50,011 nt of DNA from DATBLE01 sp050258035. GTDB lineage: Bacteria > Actinomycetota > Thermoleophilia > Gaiellales > Gaiellaceae. The position numbers and the translations under genes are program-made. Below the pieces are notes generated by a model. That model did no database searches and had not been told where the DNA came from. It worked only from the letters and a program-made list of their open reading frames with translations. Positions 7,907-16,008 of this stretch are shown here, piece by piece. The DNA lies in NCBI GenBank assembly GCA_050258035.1, contig JBLMYA010000029.1:1-50011 (forward strand), given 5' to 3'. Position 1 is the stretch's first letter; each line of letters starts with the position of its first letter.

Positions 7907-8772
7907 CGGCTCACGAACAGGAGGTCCAGCGTACGCGGGCCGCCGGCGAGAGCCTCTTCGAGCTCGTCGACGCCGTGGGCGGTCGCACCGGGATGCAGCC
8001 CGGCGGTGTCGACGAACCGATAACCCTCGAGAGCGGCGATCAGGGCCGTTCGGGCGTCGGGCTTCATCCGGCGGGGGCGCAGGGCCGCGACGATCGGAAC
8101 ACCGCGCTCGAGCAGTCTCGTCGCACCACAGATCACCTTGCCCTCGTCTCCCGCCGCGTCGACCCAGAGCAGGCCGACACGGCCCGGGTCGACGATGCCT
8201 TCCTGGACGAGGCCGTCGAGCGTGACGACCCGGACCTCGACCCGCCCCTCTTTCGCCTTTTCGGCCTTGCCCTTCCGGGCCAGGCGGTGCCCGCCGCTGT
8301 GGCGTCGATCGGTGTCGAGCGGCCGCGTGCCTTCGTGCGTGGCGGCCGCCACATGCAACGCCGTCACCCGCTCCTCGACGTCGTTTGCGACCAGGTTCAG
8401 ACGCAGGCCCCGGAAGTTCTCCGGCGACGGCTCGAGGGCCACCGCCGATGCGAAGCCGAAGCGCCGAAGGGCGGAGACCGTCGTCGTGCCGATGTTCGCT
8501 CCCACGTCGACGAAGACCGGATCGGACGGCCTGCCGGCGCCGTGATCGTCGAGCCAGCTCAGCACCCGCTCGAGGCTGCTGATGTCTCTGCGCGATTGCC
8601 TCACGAACAGGCCGCGCTGTAATCCCTCCTCGCCCGTTCGGACGACGAACACTTCCTCCCCGAGCCGGGCGGCCACGTAGGGCGTCCACCGGCCCGCACG
8701 GCGAAAGAACGCGGCCCGGCGCCTTTCCTGCGCATTCCGAAGCAGGCGGCGGGCACGGGCGGCCGGGGTCAC
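7903..8772 (-). CDS. FkbM-like methyltransferase with altered FkbM motif
   Basis: 289 residues. SAM motif I is present as VFVDVGANIGTTTVSAL, followed by AVALEPSPENFRGL. The usual FkbM block (D-V-E-G-H-E) instead reads LLWVDAAGDEGKVICGA near residue 205: the aspartate is kept, but the VEGH residues are changed. The FkbM protein at 179 has the canonical LLWLDVEGHELRVLEGA. GTG 8772 overlaps the upstream stop as GTGA. It is the last gene of the operon 11590 > 10157 > 8769 > 7903, so it probably modifies the product of those three glycosyltransferases. Activity is likely but less certain than for the first FkbM gene because of the altered motif. Confidence 0.7.
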   Translation of the reverse strand: MTPAARARRLLRNAQERRRAAFFRRAGRWTPYVAARLGEEVFVVRTGEEGLQRGLFVRQSRRDISSLERVLSWLDDHGAGRPSDPVFVDVGANIGTTTVSALRRFGFASAVALEPSPENFRGLRLNLVANDVEERVTALHVAAATHEGTRPLDTDRRHSGGHRLARKGKAEKAKEGRVEVRVVTLDGLVQEGIVDPGRVGLLWVDAAGDEGKVICGATRLLERGVPIVAALRPRRMKPDARTALIAALEGYRFVDTAGLHPGATAHGVDELEEALAGGPRTLDLLFVSR

Positions 8773-10160
8773 GCTCGTGAACCCTGCCGACGCGGCCGGC
8801 GGGCCGCAAGCCCCTCCAGCTCCTCGACCAGGATCTGCGTCGCGGGCCGGTCGAGTCCCCGTGGGCGGACGAAGACGCGCAGGAACTCGTCGATCTTCAC
8901 GCGGCGGCCGTCCGGATCGGCGAGCACCTCCCGGAGCTGGGCGACGTGCTCGTCGAGGGAGGCCGCCGTCTGAAGGGCGCCGCCGCCGGCGCCGGCGAGA
9001 TGGCGGAAGTGCAGCGTCCCCTCCTGGGTGTCGTGGAACTCCGGCGCGCGGATCGTCAGCACCGCCCTTCGCTGGATGAACGTCTCGACCATGGCGCTCG
9101 TGTTGATCCCGACGACCGCCGAGGCGGCGTTGATCGAGTCGTAGTACAGGGCGTCGTCCTCGGCCGTCATCGGCAACGCCGGTGCCACGCGCGGGACGAC
9201 CTCCACCCCGGGCCCGAGGTCGACCTCGCCCCACTCGCCCACGGAGTAAGGGTGCGGCCGGACGAGCACGACCAGACCGGCCAGAGAGGGGTCCGCGCGG
9301 AGGGCCTCCAGCCACCGCCGGACGAAGGCGACCTCGACGTCGCCGGGCGCGATGTTCGGCGACGAGCCGACGTAGAGGACGACCCGCGCGGACGGGTCGA
9401 GCCCGAACGATGCGAGCAGCTCTTCCCGCGGCCTCGTCGGCGTACGGTCGAACCAGCCGTCGAAGAGCTGCGCGCCGGTGACGACCACCCGTGCACGCGG
9501 CACACGGTGAAGCTCGCACGCCTCGCCGCGCTGGATCTCGTTCCAGACGTAGAGCCGGTCGGAGACGGCCTTGACCACGCCCTTGGTGGTCAGGTGGTCC
9601 CAGCTCGCGATCCCGGCGCCGACCGGGATCCCGAGGCGCCTCGCCGCCTTCACCGTGTCGGTCTGCCGCCGGTTGCGATCGCTGCGGCCGAGCAGCGGCG
9701 AGACGAAGACGAGGTCGGGCGAGTGCGCCGCGATCGCCCGCTCGACCCCGCGGTCGCTCGGCACGAGCCGCTCCGCCGCCAGCGCCGTCCGGAACGCCGG
9801 ACTCGCGAGCGGGTGCCCGTAGCGCACGCGCGCCAGCCGCCTCAGCGACCCGTTCAGGCTGTGCTCGAGCCGCCTCCGCAGATAGGGCGCGTCGGCGAAC
9901 CGCGGGTCGAGATACCGGAGGTAGTCCGCCGCCGCCCGGAGGTCTCCGACCTGGCGCTCGAACGGCCTGCCGCCCGCCGGGAGGGGCGGCACGAGCTGGA
10001 TCCGATCGTGCTCCTCGACCTCGGAAGCAGACGGATCACGCCCCTTGTCGCGGCGGTCGTAGGAGAGGAGCACCTCGTGGCCCCGGTCGGCCAGCATCCG
10101 CACCGTCGAGCCATAGATCCGCAGGTAGCCCGGAAACGGGAACTGCAGAAGGATCCTCAT
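8769..10160 (-). CDS. Surface-glycan glycosyltransferase, SWDN family (SWDH variant)
   Basis: 463 residues. It starts MRILLQFPFPGYLRIYGSTV. The hallmark SWDN is SWDHLTTKGVV here (near residue 185), the only family member in the window with this change. The other landmarks are retained: YVWNEIQRGEA, VTGAQLFDGWFD, VLYVGSSPNIAPGD, VRPHPYSVGEW, VGINTSAMVETFI, TQEGTLHFRHL and FVRPRGLDRPA. ATG 10160 forms ATGA with the stop of the upstream paralog, and its own 3' end overlaps the FkbM gene, so it is translationally coupled on both sides. It is inferred to add one sugar or sugar-phosphate unit in the cytoplasm. The asparagine to histidine change may alter donor choice. Confidence 0.7.
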   Translation of the reverse strand: MRILLQFPFPGYLRIYGSTVRMLADRGHEVLLSYDRRDKGRDPSASEVEEHDRIQLVPPLPAGGRPFERQVGDLRAAADYLRYLDPRFADAPYLRRRLEHSLNGSLRRLARVRYGHPLASPAFRTALAAERLVPSDRGVERAIAAHSPDLVFVSPLLGRSDRNRRQTDTVKAARRLGIPVGAGIASWDHLTTKGVVKAVSDRLYVWNEIQRGEACELHRVPRARVVVTGAQLFDGWFDRTPTRPREELLASFGLDPSARVVLYVGSSPNIAPGDVEVAFVRRWLEALRADPSLAGLVVLVRPHPYSVGEWGEVDLGPGVEVVPRVAPALPMTAEDDALYYDSINAASAVVGINTSAMVETFIQRRAVLTIRAPEFHDTQEGTLHFRHLAGAGGGALQTAASLDEHVAQLREVLADPDGRRVKIDEFLRVFVRPRGLDRPATQILVEELEGLAARRPRRQGSRA

Positions 10161-11584
10161 GCGTAGCGGGCGGAGCGCGAGGCGAGCGGTGCCAGCAGCG
10201 GGCGCAGGGCACGCAGGGCCGGAGACGTCCGCCGGGGGCGAGGCGCCGGCGAGGTCGCGAGCCGTTCGACCTCGTCCACGAAGATCGGTGTCGCCGGCCG
10301 CTCGAGGCCGTGGGGGCGGACGAAGGTCGCCACGAACGCCTGCGCACGGCGCCGGGCCTCGGAGTCGTCCGCGAGCACCGCCGCGAGCTGGGCCGCATGC
10401 TCCTCGAGCGTGCCGGCGACCTGCACCGCTCCGCCGCCGGCCTCGAGCAGGTAGGGGAAGTGGATCGTCCCGAGCTGCACCTGCTCGAACTCGGGGTCGA
10501 GCACGGTCAGGACCGGCCGCCCGACGATCGCCGCCTCGATCATCGCACTCGTGTTCAGGCCGACGAGCGCCGCGGAGTGGTAGAGCGAGTCGAAGTAGTC
10601 CGCCTTGGTCTCGCCGTCGGTCGGGGCATGGCCCTCGCGGGGGTAGACCGCGAGACCCGGCACGTCGGACAGGTCGGCGTCGATCCACTCTTCCGGCCGC
10701 TTCGGGTGGGGCCGGACGAGCACCTGGACGCCGTCCGGCAGCACGGCGGCCCAGCGGCGGACGAAGGCGACCTCCGACTGCCCGGTCCACGGGGCGCAGC
10801 AGGCGTAGAGGACGAAAGGGCGCGCCGGGTCGAGCCCGGCCCGGCCGCACAGCACCTCCCGGCCGCGCGGCCGCCACTCGAACCACTCGTCGAAGCACTG
10901 CGCGCCGGTGACCACGATCCGGTCGCGCGGGATGCCGTGCAGCGTCTCCGCCTCCTCGCGCTGGATGTCGTTCCAGACGAAGAGGCGCTCCGGCAGCGGG
11001 CGGATCAGCGACTTCGAGCTCAGGTTGTCCCAGCTCTTCACGCAGATCGCCGTCCGCAGCCCCAGCGCCTGCGAGGCGCGCAGGAAATCCGGCTGGATCT
11101 GCCGGAGGCCCACGTACGGGGTGAGCAGGACGACGTCCGGGCGCCGCTCCAGCAGATACCGCTCGATCTCACCGTTCGTCGGCACCACCTGCTCGAGGAG
11201 GCCCAGGCCGGAAATCGCAGCCCTCCGCACTGCCGGCCGGGAGCCGACCCGCGACCTGGCCAGCGCCGCGGCCGGCTTCGGCGCGCGCCGCCAGGCACGG
11301 GCGCGGTACGTGTCGTTGAACCGCGGGCCGAGGAACTGGAACAGGTCGAGCGACGAGCGGATGTCCGCGGAGAGCTCGAGCCAGCGATCGGCGCGCGGAA
11401 CGACCGCGTGCTCGGCGGTGACGGCGTCGCCGGTCACCCCCGAGAGCAGCCGGTCGCGCCAGCCGATCTCACGCTCCTCGTGGATCGCGACGATGACCTC
11501 GTGGCCGTGCTCGCCGAGCTCGCGGAGGACGGACTGGAACGCGGTCAGCGAGAGCGGGGTCTCCACCGAGAAGAGGACGCGCAC
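10157..11584 (-). CDS. Surface-glycan glycosyltransferase, SWDN family
   Basis: 475 residues. Landmarks in order: an N-terminal strand RVLFSVETPLSLTAFQSVL, KSWDNLSSKSLI, LFVWNDIQREEAETLHGIP, VVTGAQCFDEWFEW, VLYACCAPWTGQSE, VRPHPKRPEEW, VGLNTSAMIEAAI, VQLGTIHFPYLLEAGGG and FVRPHGLERPA. The TQEGT motif of the relatives is replaced by VQLGT. GTG 11584 lies 5 nt after the TAG of the upstream paralog (gene at 11590). With that gene and the one at 8769 it forms a run of three paralogs in one operon, so sequential addition of three residues is plausible (inference). Confidence 0.7.
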   Translation of the reverse strand: MRVLFSVETPLSLTAFQSVLRELGEHGHEVIVAIHEEREIGWRDRLLSGVTGDAVTAEHAVVPRADRWLELSADIRSSLDLFQFLGPRFNDTYRARAWRRAPKPAAALARSRVGSRPAVRRAAISGLGLLEQVVPTNGEIERYLLERRPDVVLLTPYVGLRQIQPDFLRASQALGLRTAICVKSWDNLSSKSLIRPLPERLFVWNDIQREEAETLHGIPRDRIVVTGAQCFDEWFEWRPRGREVLCGRAGLDPARPFVLYACCAPWTGQSEVAFVRRWAAVLPDGVQVLVRPHPKRPEEWIDADLSDVPGLAVYPREGHAPTDGETKADYFDSLYHSAALVGLNTSAMIEAAIVGRPVLTVLDPEFEQVQLGTIHFPYLLEAGGGAVQVAGTLEEHAAQLAAVLADDSEARRRAQAFVATFVRPHGLERPATPIFVDEVERLATSPAPRPRRTSPALRALRPLLAPLASRSARYA

Positions 11585-11589
11585 GCCGA

Positions 11590-13155
11590 CTAGCTCCGGC
11601 GGAGGCGAACCTGGACCGCGCGCTTCAGCTCGCGCGGCTGCGCGGCGTAGACCCCCGCGACCACGGCACCGCGCAGGGGATAGAGCCAGATCGGCGTTCG
11701 CTGCGGCGCGGCGTGCCCGCGTGCCCCGAGCTTCTCGACCTCCGCGACGAATCGCGGCGTCGCCGCCACGTCGAGCCCGTACGGGCGCACGAACTCCCGG
11801 ACGAACCGGCGTGACTGCTCCTCGGCCGGCTCGTCCGTCCCGGCGAGGACGGCGGCCAGCTGGTCCTCATTCTCCTCGAAGCTGCGCGCCGGCCGCAGGA
11901 TCCCGCCCCCGACCGTGAACAGGTAGTCGAAGTGGAAGGTGGCCCCCTGGGTGTCCTCGTACTCGGGGAAGAGCATCGTGTGCACGGAGCGGCCGACGAT
12001 CGCCGCCTCGATCATCGCGCTCGTGTTCAGGCCGACGACGGTGGCCGAGTGGTACATCGAGTCGAAGTAGTCGGCACGGTCCCCGGCGTCGACGGGCATG
12101 TTCACGGGCGGCTTCGGCCACATGACCACACGATCATCGGGCGGGTCGAGCTCGAGCCACTGCTCCGACCGCTTCGGATGCGGCCGCACCAGCACGCCGA
12201 CCTCGTGCAGCGATTCGTGGCGACTCGAGCGCAGCCGGCGCAGCCAGCCGTTGACGAGGTCGACCTCGGGCGGAGCCGTGTGCGCGAGCGAGCCGGCGAC
12301 GTACAGCAGGTACGGCCGATCGGGGTCGAGGCCGACCCGGGCACAGAACTCCTCACGCGGTCGTGGCTTCCACTCGAACCACTGGTCGAAGCACTGTGCG
12401 CCGGTGACGACGACGCGCTCCTCCGGGATGCCGTGGATGTCGCGCGCCTCGCCGCGCTGGATCTCGTTCCACACGAAGACCGCGTCGGGCACGATGCCGA
12501 GGATCTGCTTCGAGGTCAGGTTGTCCCAGCTGGCGATGCAGGCCGCCGCCGGGACGCCGAGCTCCCGGGCGGTCGCCAGGTAGACGCCCGAGAGCGACCC
12601 CGTGCTGAGGTCGGGACAGACGAGCAGCAGGTCCGGGCGGAGCTCCTCCAGCGCCGCCCGCACGTAGCGTCCGACCGGCACGGCCCGCTCGAGCGGACGG
12701 AGCACCGACTCGACCGCGGCGATCGACTGCGGCCGCCGCATGACCTCCGGCTTCAGCAGCGTCTTCGCCCAGCCAGGCGCGCGCCGGCGCGCGCGGTCCT
12801 TGAACCACGGCTTCGCCTCGAACTCGGGCCGGTGCCAGCGCACGAACTCCGAGGCCCGCCGGAGGCTGACCGCCGGCCAGTACCACCGGTCGGAGCGCAG
12901 CGCCCGTCGGACCTCCCAGGAGAAGCCGGGTCGCTCTTCCATCCGCCGCAGCCAGTCCTGCTCGACCTCGCCGTGCTCGCTGTCGTCCTCGATCAGGACG
13001 TGGACGGAGTGCCCGCGGTCGAGCAGTCCCTCGATCACGGAGCCGAAGAGACGCAGCCGCGCGAAGAGCGTCATGAAGACGAAGACGATCCGCAGCGGGG
13101 CCGCAGACTCCTCGGGCCGCGCCTTGCCCTCGGGCAGCGCCGTTGTCGCGGACAT
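11590..13155 (-). CDS. Surface-glycan glycosyltransferase, SWDN family (operon leader)
   Basis: 521 residues with about 20 extra N-terminal residues before the first strand (LRIVFVFMTLFARLRLFGSV). Landmarks: ASWDNLTSKQIL, VFVWNEIQRGEARDIHGIP, VVTGAQCFDQWFEW, LLYVAGSLAHTAPPE, VRPHPKRSEQW, VGLNTSAMIEAAI, TQGATFHFDYLF and FVRPYGLDVAA. It is closest by eye to the gene at 10157. ATG 13155 has TAGCCT (minus strand 13169-13164) ending 8 nt upstream, consistent with a leaderless transcript. It is the first gene of the 13155-7903 operon and divergent from the gene at 13186. A basic C-terminal tail (RELKRAVQVRLRRS) may be membrane-associated. Confidence 0.7.
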   Translation of the reverse strand: MSATTALPEGKARPEESAAPLRIVFVFMTLFARLRLFGSVIEGLLDRGHSVHVLIEDDSEHGEVEQDWLRRMEERPGFSWEVRRALRSDRWYWPAVSLRRASEFVRWHRPEFEAKPWFKDRARRRAPGWAKTLLKPEVMRRPQSIAAVESVLRPLERAVPVGRYVRAALEELRPDLLLVCPDLSTGSLSGVYLATARELGVPAAACIASWDNLTSKQILGIVPDAVFVWNEIQRGEARDIHGIPEERVVVTGAQCFDQWFEWKPRPREEFCARVGLDPDRPYLLYVAGSLAHTAPPEVDLVNGWLRRLRSSRHESLHEVGVLVRPHPKRSEQWLELDPPDDRVVMWPKPPVNMPVDAGDRADYFDSMYHSATVVGLNTSAMIEAAIVGRSVHTMLFPEYEDTQGATFHFDYLFTVGGGILRPARSFEENEDQLAAVLAGTDEPAEEQSRRFVREFVRPYGLDVAATPRFVAEVEKLGARGHAAPQRTPIWLYPLRGAVVAGVYAAQPRELKRAVQVRLRRS

Positions 13156-13163
13156 ACGACTTC

Positions 13164-13173
13164 AGGCTACCGT
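13164..13173. promoter_or_regulatory. Divergent -10 pair sharing one TA step
   Basis: AGGCTACCGT. The minus-strand TAGCCT ends 8 nt before the ATG at 13155. The plus-strand TACCGT (13168-13173) ends 12 nt before the ATG at 13186, which would leave a leader of only a few nucleotides. The block differs from the one at 6300 by a single base. Confidence 0.48.
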
Positions 13174-13185
13174 GAGCACTCGCCG

Positions 13186-14664
13186 ATGAAGGTCCTCTTC
13201 GTCCTCCGCCGCCCGGGCACGCTGCGCAGCTTTGCGGCGACGATCTCGCTCCTCGCCGAGCGCGGACACACGGTCGACGTCCGCTTCTCGCGCCTGCGCG
13301 ACAAGAGCATGGGCCCGGAGGAACTTGGGCCCGCTCGCGCGCTCGCGGAGCGCTTCGCGAACGTGACCTACGGCGAGGCACCGGGCCGCAACCCGGCCGA
13401 CGGCTGGACGCGGATCGCCAGGACGGTCCGCACGTGGGGCGACTTCAGCCGCTATGCGCACCCTCGCTTCGCGGACGCACCGCTGCTCAAGGAGCGCGCC
13501 ACGCACAAGGCGAAGAGACGCTTCCGCAAGTCGGCGGCCATGGGCCGGCTCGCCGACGGGATCGCGAAGCTGGACAGCGCACCCGCCGCCGGTGCGCTCG
13601 AGGGCTTCTTCCGGCAGCTGGAGGGGGCGATTCCGCCGAGCACCAGCCTCGCCGCCTGGCTCCGCGGGCAGGGCTACGACGCGGTCCTCGTCTCGCCGCT
13701 CGTCGACCACGGCTCGGACCAGGCCGACATCGTCAAGGCCGCCCAGCTCGCGAGGATCCCCACCGGGGCGCTGATCACGAGCTGGGACAACCTGACGACG
13801 AAGGGCGTGATCCGGGTCCGGCCGGACCGGGTGTTCGTGTGGAACGAGACACAGCGCCGCGAAGCCGGTGAGATGCACGGTGTCCCTCCCGGCCGGGTCG
13901 TCGTCACCGGCGCACCGCGCTTCGACCCGTGGTTCGCGCGGACGCCGAGCCGCCCGCGTGAGGCCTTCCTGGCAGAAGCCGGCCTCCCCCCCGGGCGGCC
14001 GTACGTCCTCTACCTCTGCTCCTCGCCGTTCATCGCGCCCGACGAGGTGCCGTTCGTCACCCGCTGGGTGAAGGCGGTGCGCGCGGCCGTCGACACCGAG
14101 ATCCTCGTGCGACCGTACCCGCAGAACGCGCACCTCTGGAACGGCGTCGACGTCGGTGCCGCGATCTGGCCGCGCGAGGGCCGCTACGTCGACGACGAAG
14201 CCTCGGCGGCTGACTTCTACGACGCGATCGCGTACAGCGAGGTCGTCGTCGGGATCAACACGAGCGCGCTGATCGAGGCGGCGATCGCCGGCAAGAACGT
14301 CCTCACGGTCGCCGACGCCGACTTCGCGGGCACCCAGCGCGGGACGCTGCACTACCACTACCTCCTCTACGAGAACGGGGGCTTCCTCCGGGAGGCGGCC
14401 GGCCTGGCCGAGCACGTCCGGCAGCTCCAGGGTGCGCTCGACGGGCAGGACGCAGACGCCGAGCAGACCCGCCGGTTCGTCACGTCGTTCGTCCGCCCGC
14501 TCGGCCCCGAGGTCGAGGCGTCCGTGACGCTCGCCGACGAGATCGAGGTCCTGGCCGCGCTGCCCGCCTCACCGCCGCGGCGAGGTGCGGCCTCGTGGCT
14601 CCTCCATGCCGGGCTCGCCCCGGCGGCTGCGCTTCGCCGCCGGCGGGCCGCGCACAGCGCCTAG
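13186..14664 (+). CDS. Surface-glycan glycosyltransferase, SWDN family (RPYP variant)
   Basis: 492 residues. Landmarks: MKVLFVLRRPGTLRSFAATI, TSWDNLTTKGVI near residue 200, VFVWNETQRREAGEMHGVP, VVTGAPRFDPWFAR, VLYLCSSPFIAPDE, then VRPYPQNAHLW near 309 where the relatives have RPHP, VGINTSALIEAAI and TQRGTLHYHYLLYENGGF. It is closest by eye to the gene at 6316. ATG 13186 is the first start in frame after the TACCGT box; an upstream GTG at 13172 is out of frame. It is monocistronic, and its TAG stop lies in a dyad with the stop of the converging ATPase gene. The histidine to tyrosine change in a normally invariant motif deserves attention for activity. Confidence 0.7.
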   Translation: MKVLFVLRRPGTLRSFAATISLLAERGHTVDVRFSRLRDKSMGPEELGPARALAERFANVTYGEAPGRNPADGWTRIARTVRTWGDFSRYAHPRFADAPLLKERATHKAKRRFRKSAAMGRLADGIAKLDSAPAAGALEGFFRQLEGAIPPSTSLAAWLRGQGYDAVLVSPLVDHGSDQADIVKAAQLARIPTGALITSWDNLTTKGVIRVRPDRVFVWNETQRREAGEMHGVPPGRVVVTGAPRFDPWFARTPSRPREAFLAEAGLPPGRPYVLYLCSSPFIAPDEVPFVTRWVKAVRAAVDTEILVRPYPQNAHLWNGVDVGAAIWPREGRYVDDEASAADFYDAIAYSEVVVGINTSALIEAAIAGKNVLTVADADFAGTQRGTLHYHYLLYENGGFLREAAGLAEHVRQLQGALDGQDADAEQTRRFVTSFVRPLGPEVEASVTLADEIEVLAALPASPPRRGAASWLLHAGLAPAAALRRRRAAHSA

Positions 14665-14719
14665 CGCGGCCTCCACGTGCCCTTCATTCCCGGTCGAACG
14701 TCATGAGAGGCCGCACTAG
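14661..14719. terminator. Dyad joining two convergent stop codons
   Basis: The arm CTAGCGCGGCCTC (14661-14673) pairs with GAGGCCGCACTAG (14707-14719) with one mismatch over 13 bp and a 33-nt loop. Each arm contains the TAG stop of one converging gene (13186-14664 plus strand, 14716-16008 minus strand). It could act as a factor-dependent or bidirectional terminator. There is no U-tract on either side. Confidence 0.4.
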
Positions 14720-16008
14720 CTGGCGACCTCCGTCTGCTCCCGCACCGTCCATTCGACCTCGTCGACCACGCGCTCGACCTCGCCGGAGGGCTCGGGCCCC
14801 TCCGGGACCTCGAGCTCGAACGACATGAGCGTGTGCGCCTCTCCCTCCTCGTCGAGTACGTCGTCCTCCGCCGAGGCGACGAGCTGGGCCGCGTAGGTGG
14901 CGCGGTGGATGACGCCGGCAGGGAACCCGACGCTGAGGCGGTAGATGCCCGGCTTGTGCACCGTGAACCGCTCGGGCGCCTCGATCCGGACGCGGTTGCC
15001 GGCCTCGTCGACGAGGAGCATCCCGAGCTCCAGGTCGACCCGCCGTGCGAAGACGTCGAGCTCGAGCTCGACCGACCCGCCGCCGTCCAGATTGACCGGC
15101 TCCTCGCCGACGAGAACCGCCCGCACGGGTAGCCGCGCCGCACCCGGCTCGGGCCCGGCCGGCCGTTCGTGCGCGAACCGCGCTACCTCGCCGAGCCGGC
15201 CGCGGTAGCGCACCCGGCCGTTTTCGATGTACATCGCTTCGTGGCAGTAGCGGGCGAGGTGCTGCGGATCGCCGATCGAGTGGATGACTGCGCAACCCTC
15301 CTGTAGACGCTCCTCGAGCAGCGCGTGACAGCGCGCGACGAACTCCGGCTCGATTGCGTAGAAGTTGCCGCTGATCAGGTAGAGAGCCGCGTCCATGTGC
15401 ATGGCCGTGGAGAGCAGCAGGCGCTTCGTGCGGTGCGCCTCGTACTCGAGACTGTCCTGCGGCCACCTGGTGATCTCGTGGATCCGGGCGAACTCGAGGA
15501 TCTCGTCCCAGCGCGACTGGATCAGATCCCAGGGCCAGTGGAAGAAGGTGGCGGTGAGCTTCACCGCACGCTCGCCGTTCTGGCGGGTGACGTTGATCTC
15601 GGCAGCGTTGAACAGCGGGGCGACGTGGCCGCGGACGAGGATGCGCCCGGTTGCGGGCGGGACGAATCCGGCGATCATCCAGAGAAGCGCTCGCCGGGCG
15701 CCGGCATCCGGTCCGACGAGCCCGAGCGCGGACCCCGCCTGGACGTCGAAGCTGAGCGCCTTGAGCGCCGAGAGGCGGCTCGGGATATCCGGCTCCTCGT
15801 CGAGATCGTCCTCTCCGTCCCCGTCGTCGTCCCCGTCGTCGTCGTAGTCGCCGGCCGCGCTCCACTGGACGCCGGGCAGGAACCGGGCCAGCCAGCGTGG
15901 GGGCTGCGGCGGGGGCGCCGGTGCCTTCTTCGACACCTCCTGGATCGAGAGCACGACGTCTGCGGGCAGTTCGGCGTGGTGGCCGAGGAGATGCGTCCCG
16001 GCTCTCAT
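14716..16008 (-). CDS. wzt: Wzt-like ABC exporter ATPase subunit with degenerate catalytic motifs
   Basis: 430 residues. It has the layout of a polysaccharide-exporter ATPase: a nucleotide-binding domain (about 20-285), then a beta-rich Wzt-type carbohydrate-binding C-terminus (about 295-410, ending PGIYRLSVGFPAGVIHRATYAA). The catalytic motifs are not canonical. The Walker A position reads GPDAGARRA (99-107, no Lys-Ser/Thr), the signature region reads YEAHRTKR (189-196), Walker B ends ALYLISG instead of LLVDE (208-214), and the H-loop region reads IHSIGDPQ with no histidine at the switch position. An acidic insertion rich in Asp/Gly lies at 53-74. ATG 16008 overlaps the permease stop as ATGA. 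ATP hydrolysis by this subunit is doubtful. It may pair with a true ATPase encoded elsewhere or act as a glycan-binding adaptor. Confidence 0.75.
   Translation of the reverse strand: MRAGTHLLGHHAELPADVVLSIQEVSKKAPAPPPQPPRWLARFLPGVQWSAAGDYDDDGDDDGDGEDDLDEEPDIPSRLSALKALSFDVQAGSALGLVGPDAGARRALLWMIAGFVPPATGRILVRGHVAPLFNAAEINVTRQNGERAVKLTATFFHWPWDLIQSRWDEILEFARIHEITRWPQDSLEYEAHRTKRLLLSTAMHMDAALYLISGNFYAIEPEFVARCHALLEERLQEGCAVIHSIGDPQHLARYCHEAMYIENGRVRYRGRLGEVARFAHERPAGPEPGAARLPVRAVLVGEEPVNLDGGGSVELELDVFARRVDLELGMLLVDEAGNRVRIEAPERFTVHKPGIYRLSVGFPAGVIHRATYAAQLVASAEDDVLDEEGEAHTLMSFELEVPEGPEPSGEVERVVDEVEWTVREQTEVAS

Noticed and set aside
13172..13186. GTG 13172 as start of the glycosyltransferase at 13186
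   Set aside because: It is out of frame and meets a stop after four codons.
15790..15855. GTC/GTCGTC-rich tract resembling a microsatellite
   Set aside because: It is the codon pattern of the acidic Asp/Gly/Glu insertion in the Wzt-like protein and is in frame, so it is described there and not as a separate repeat.
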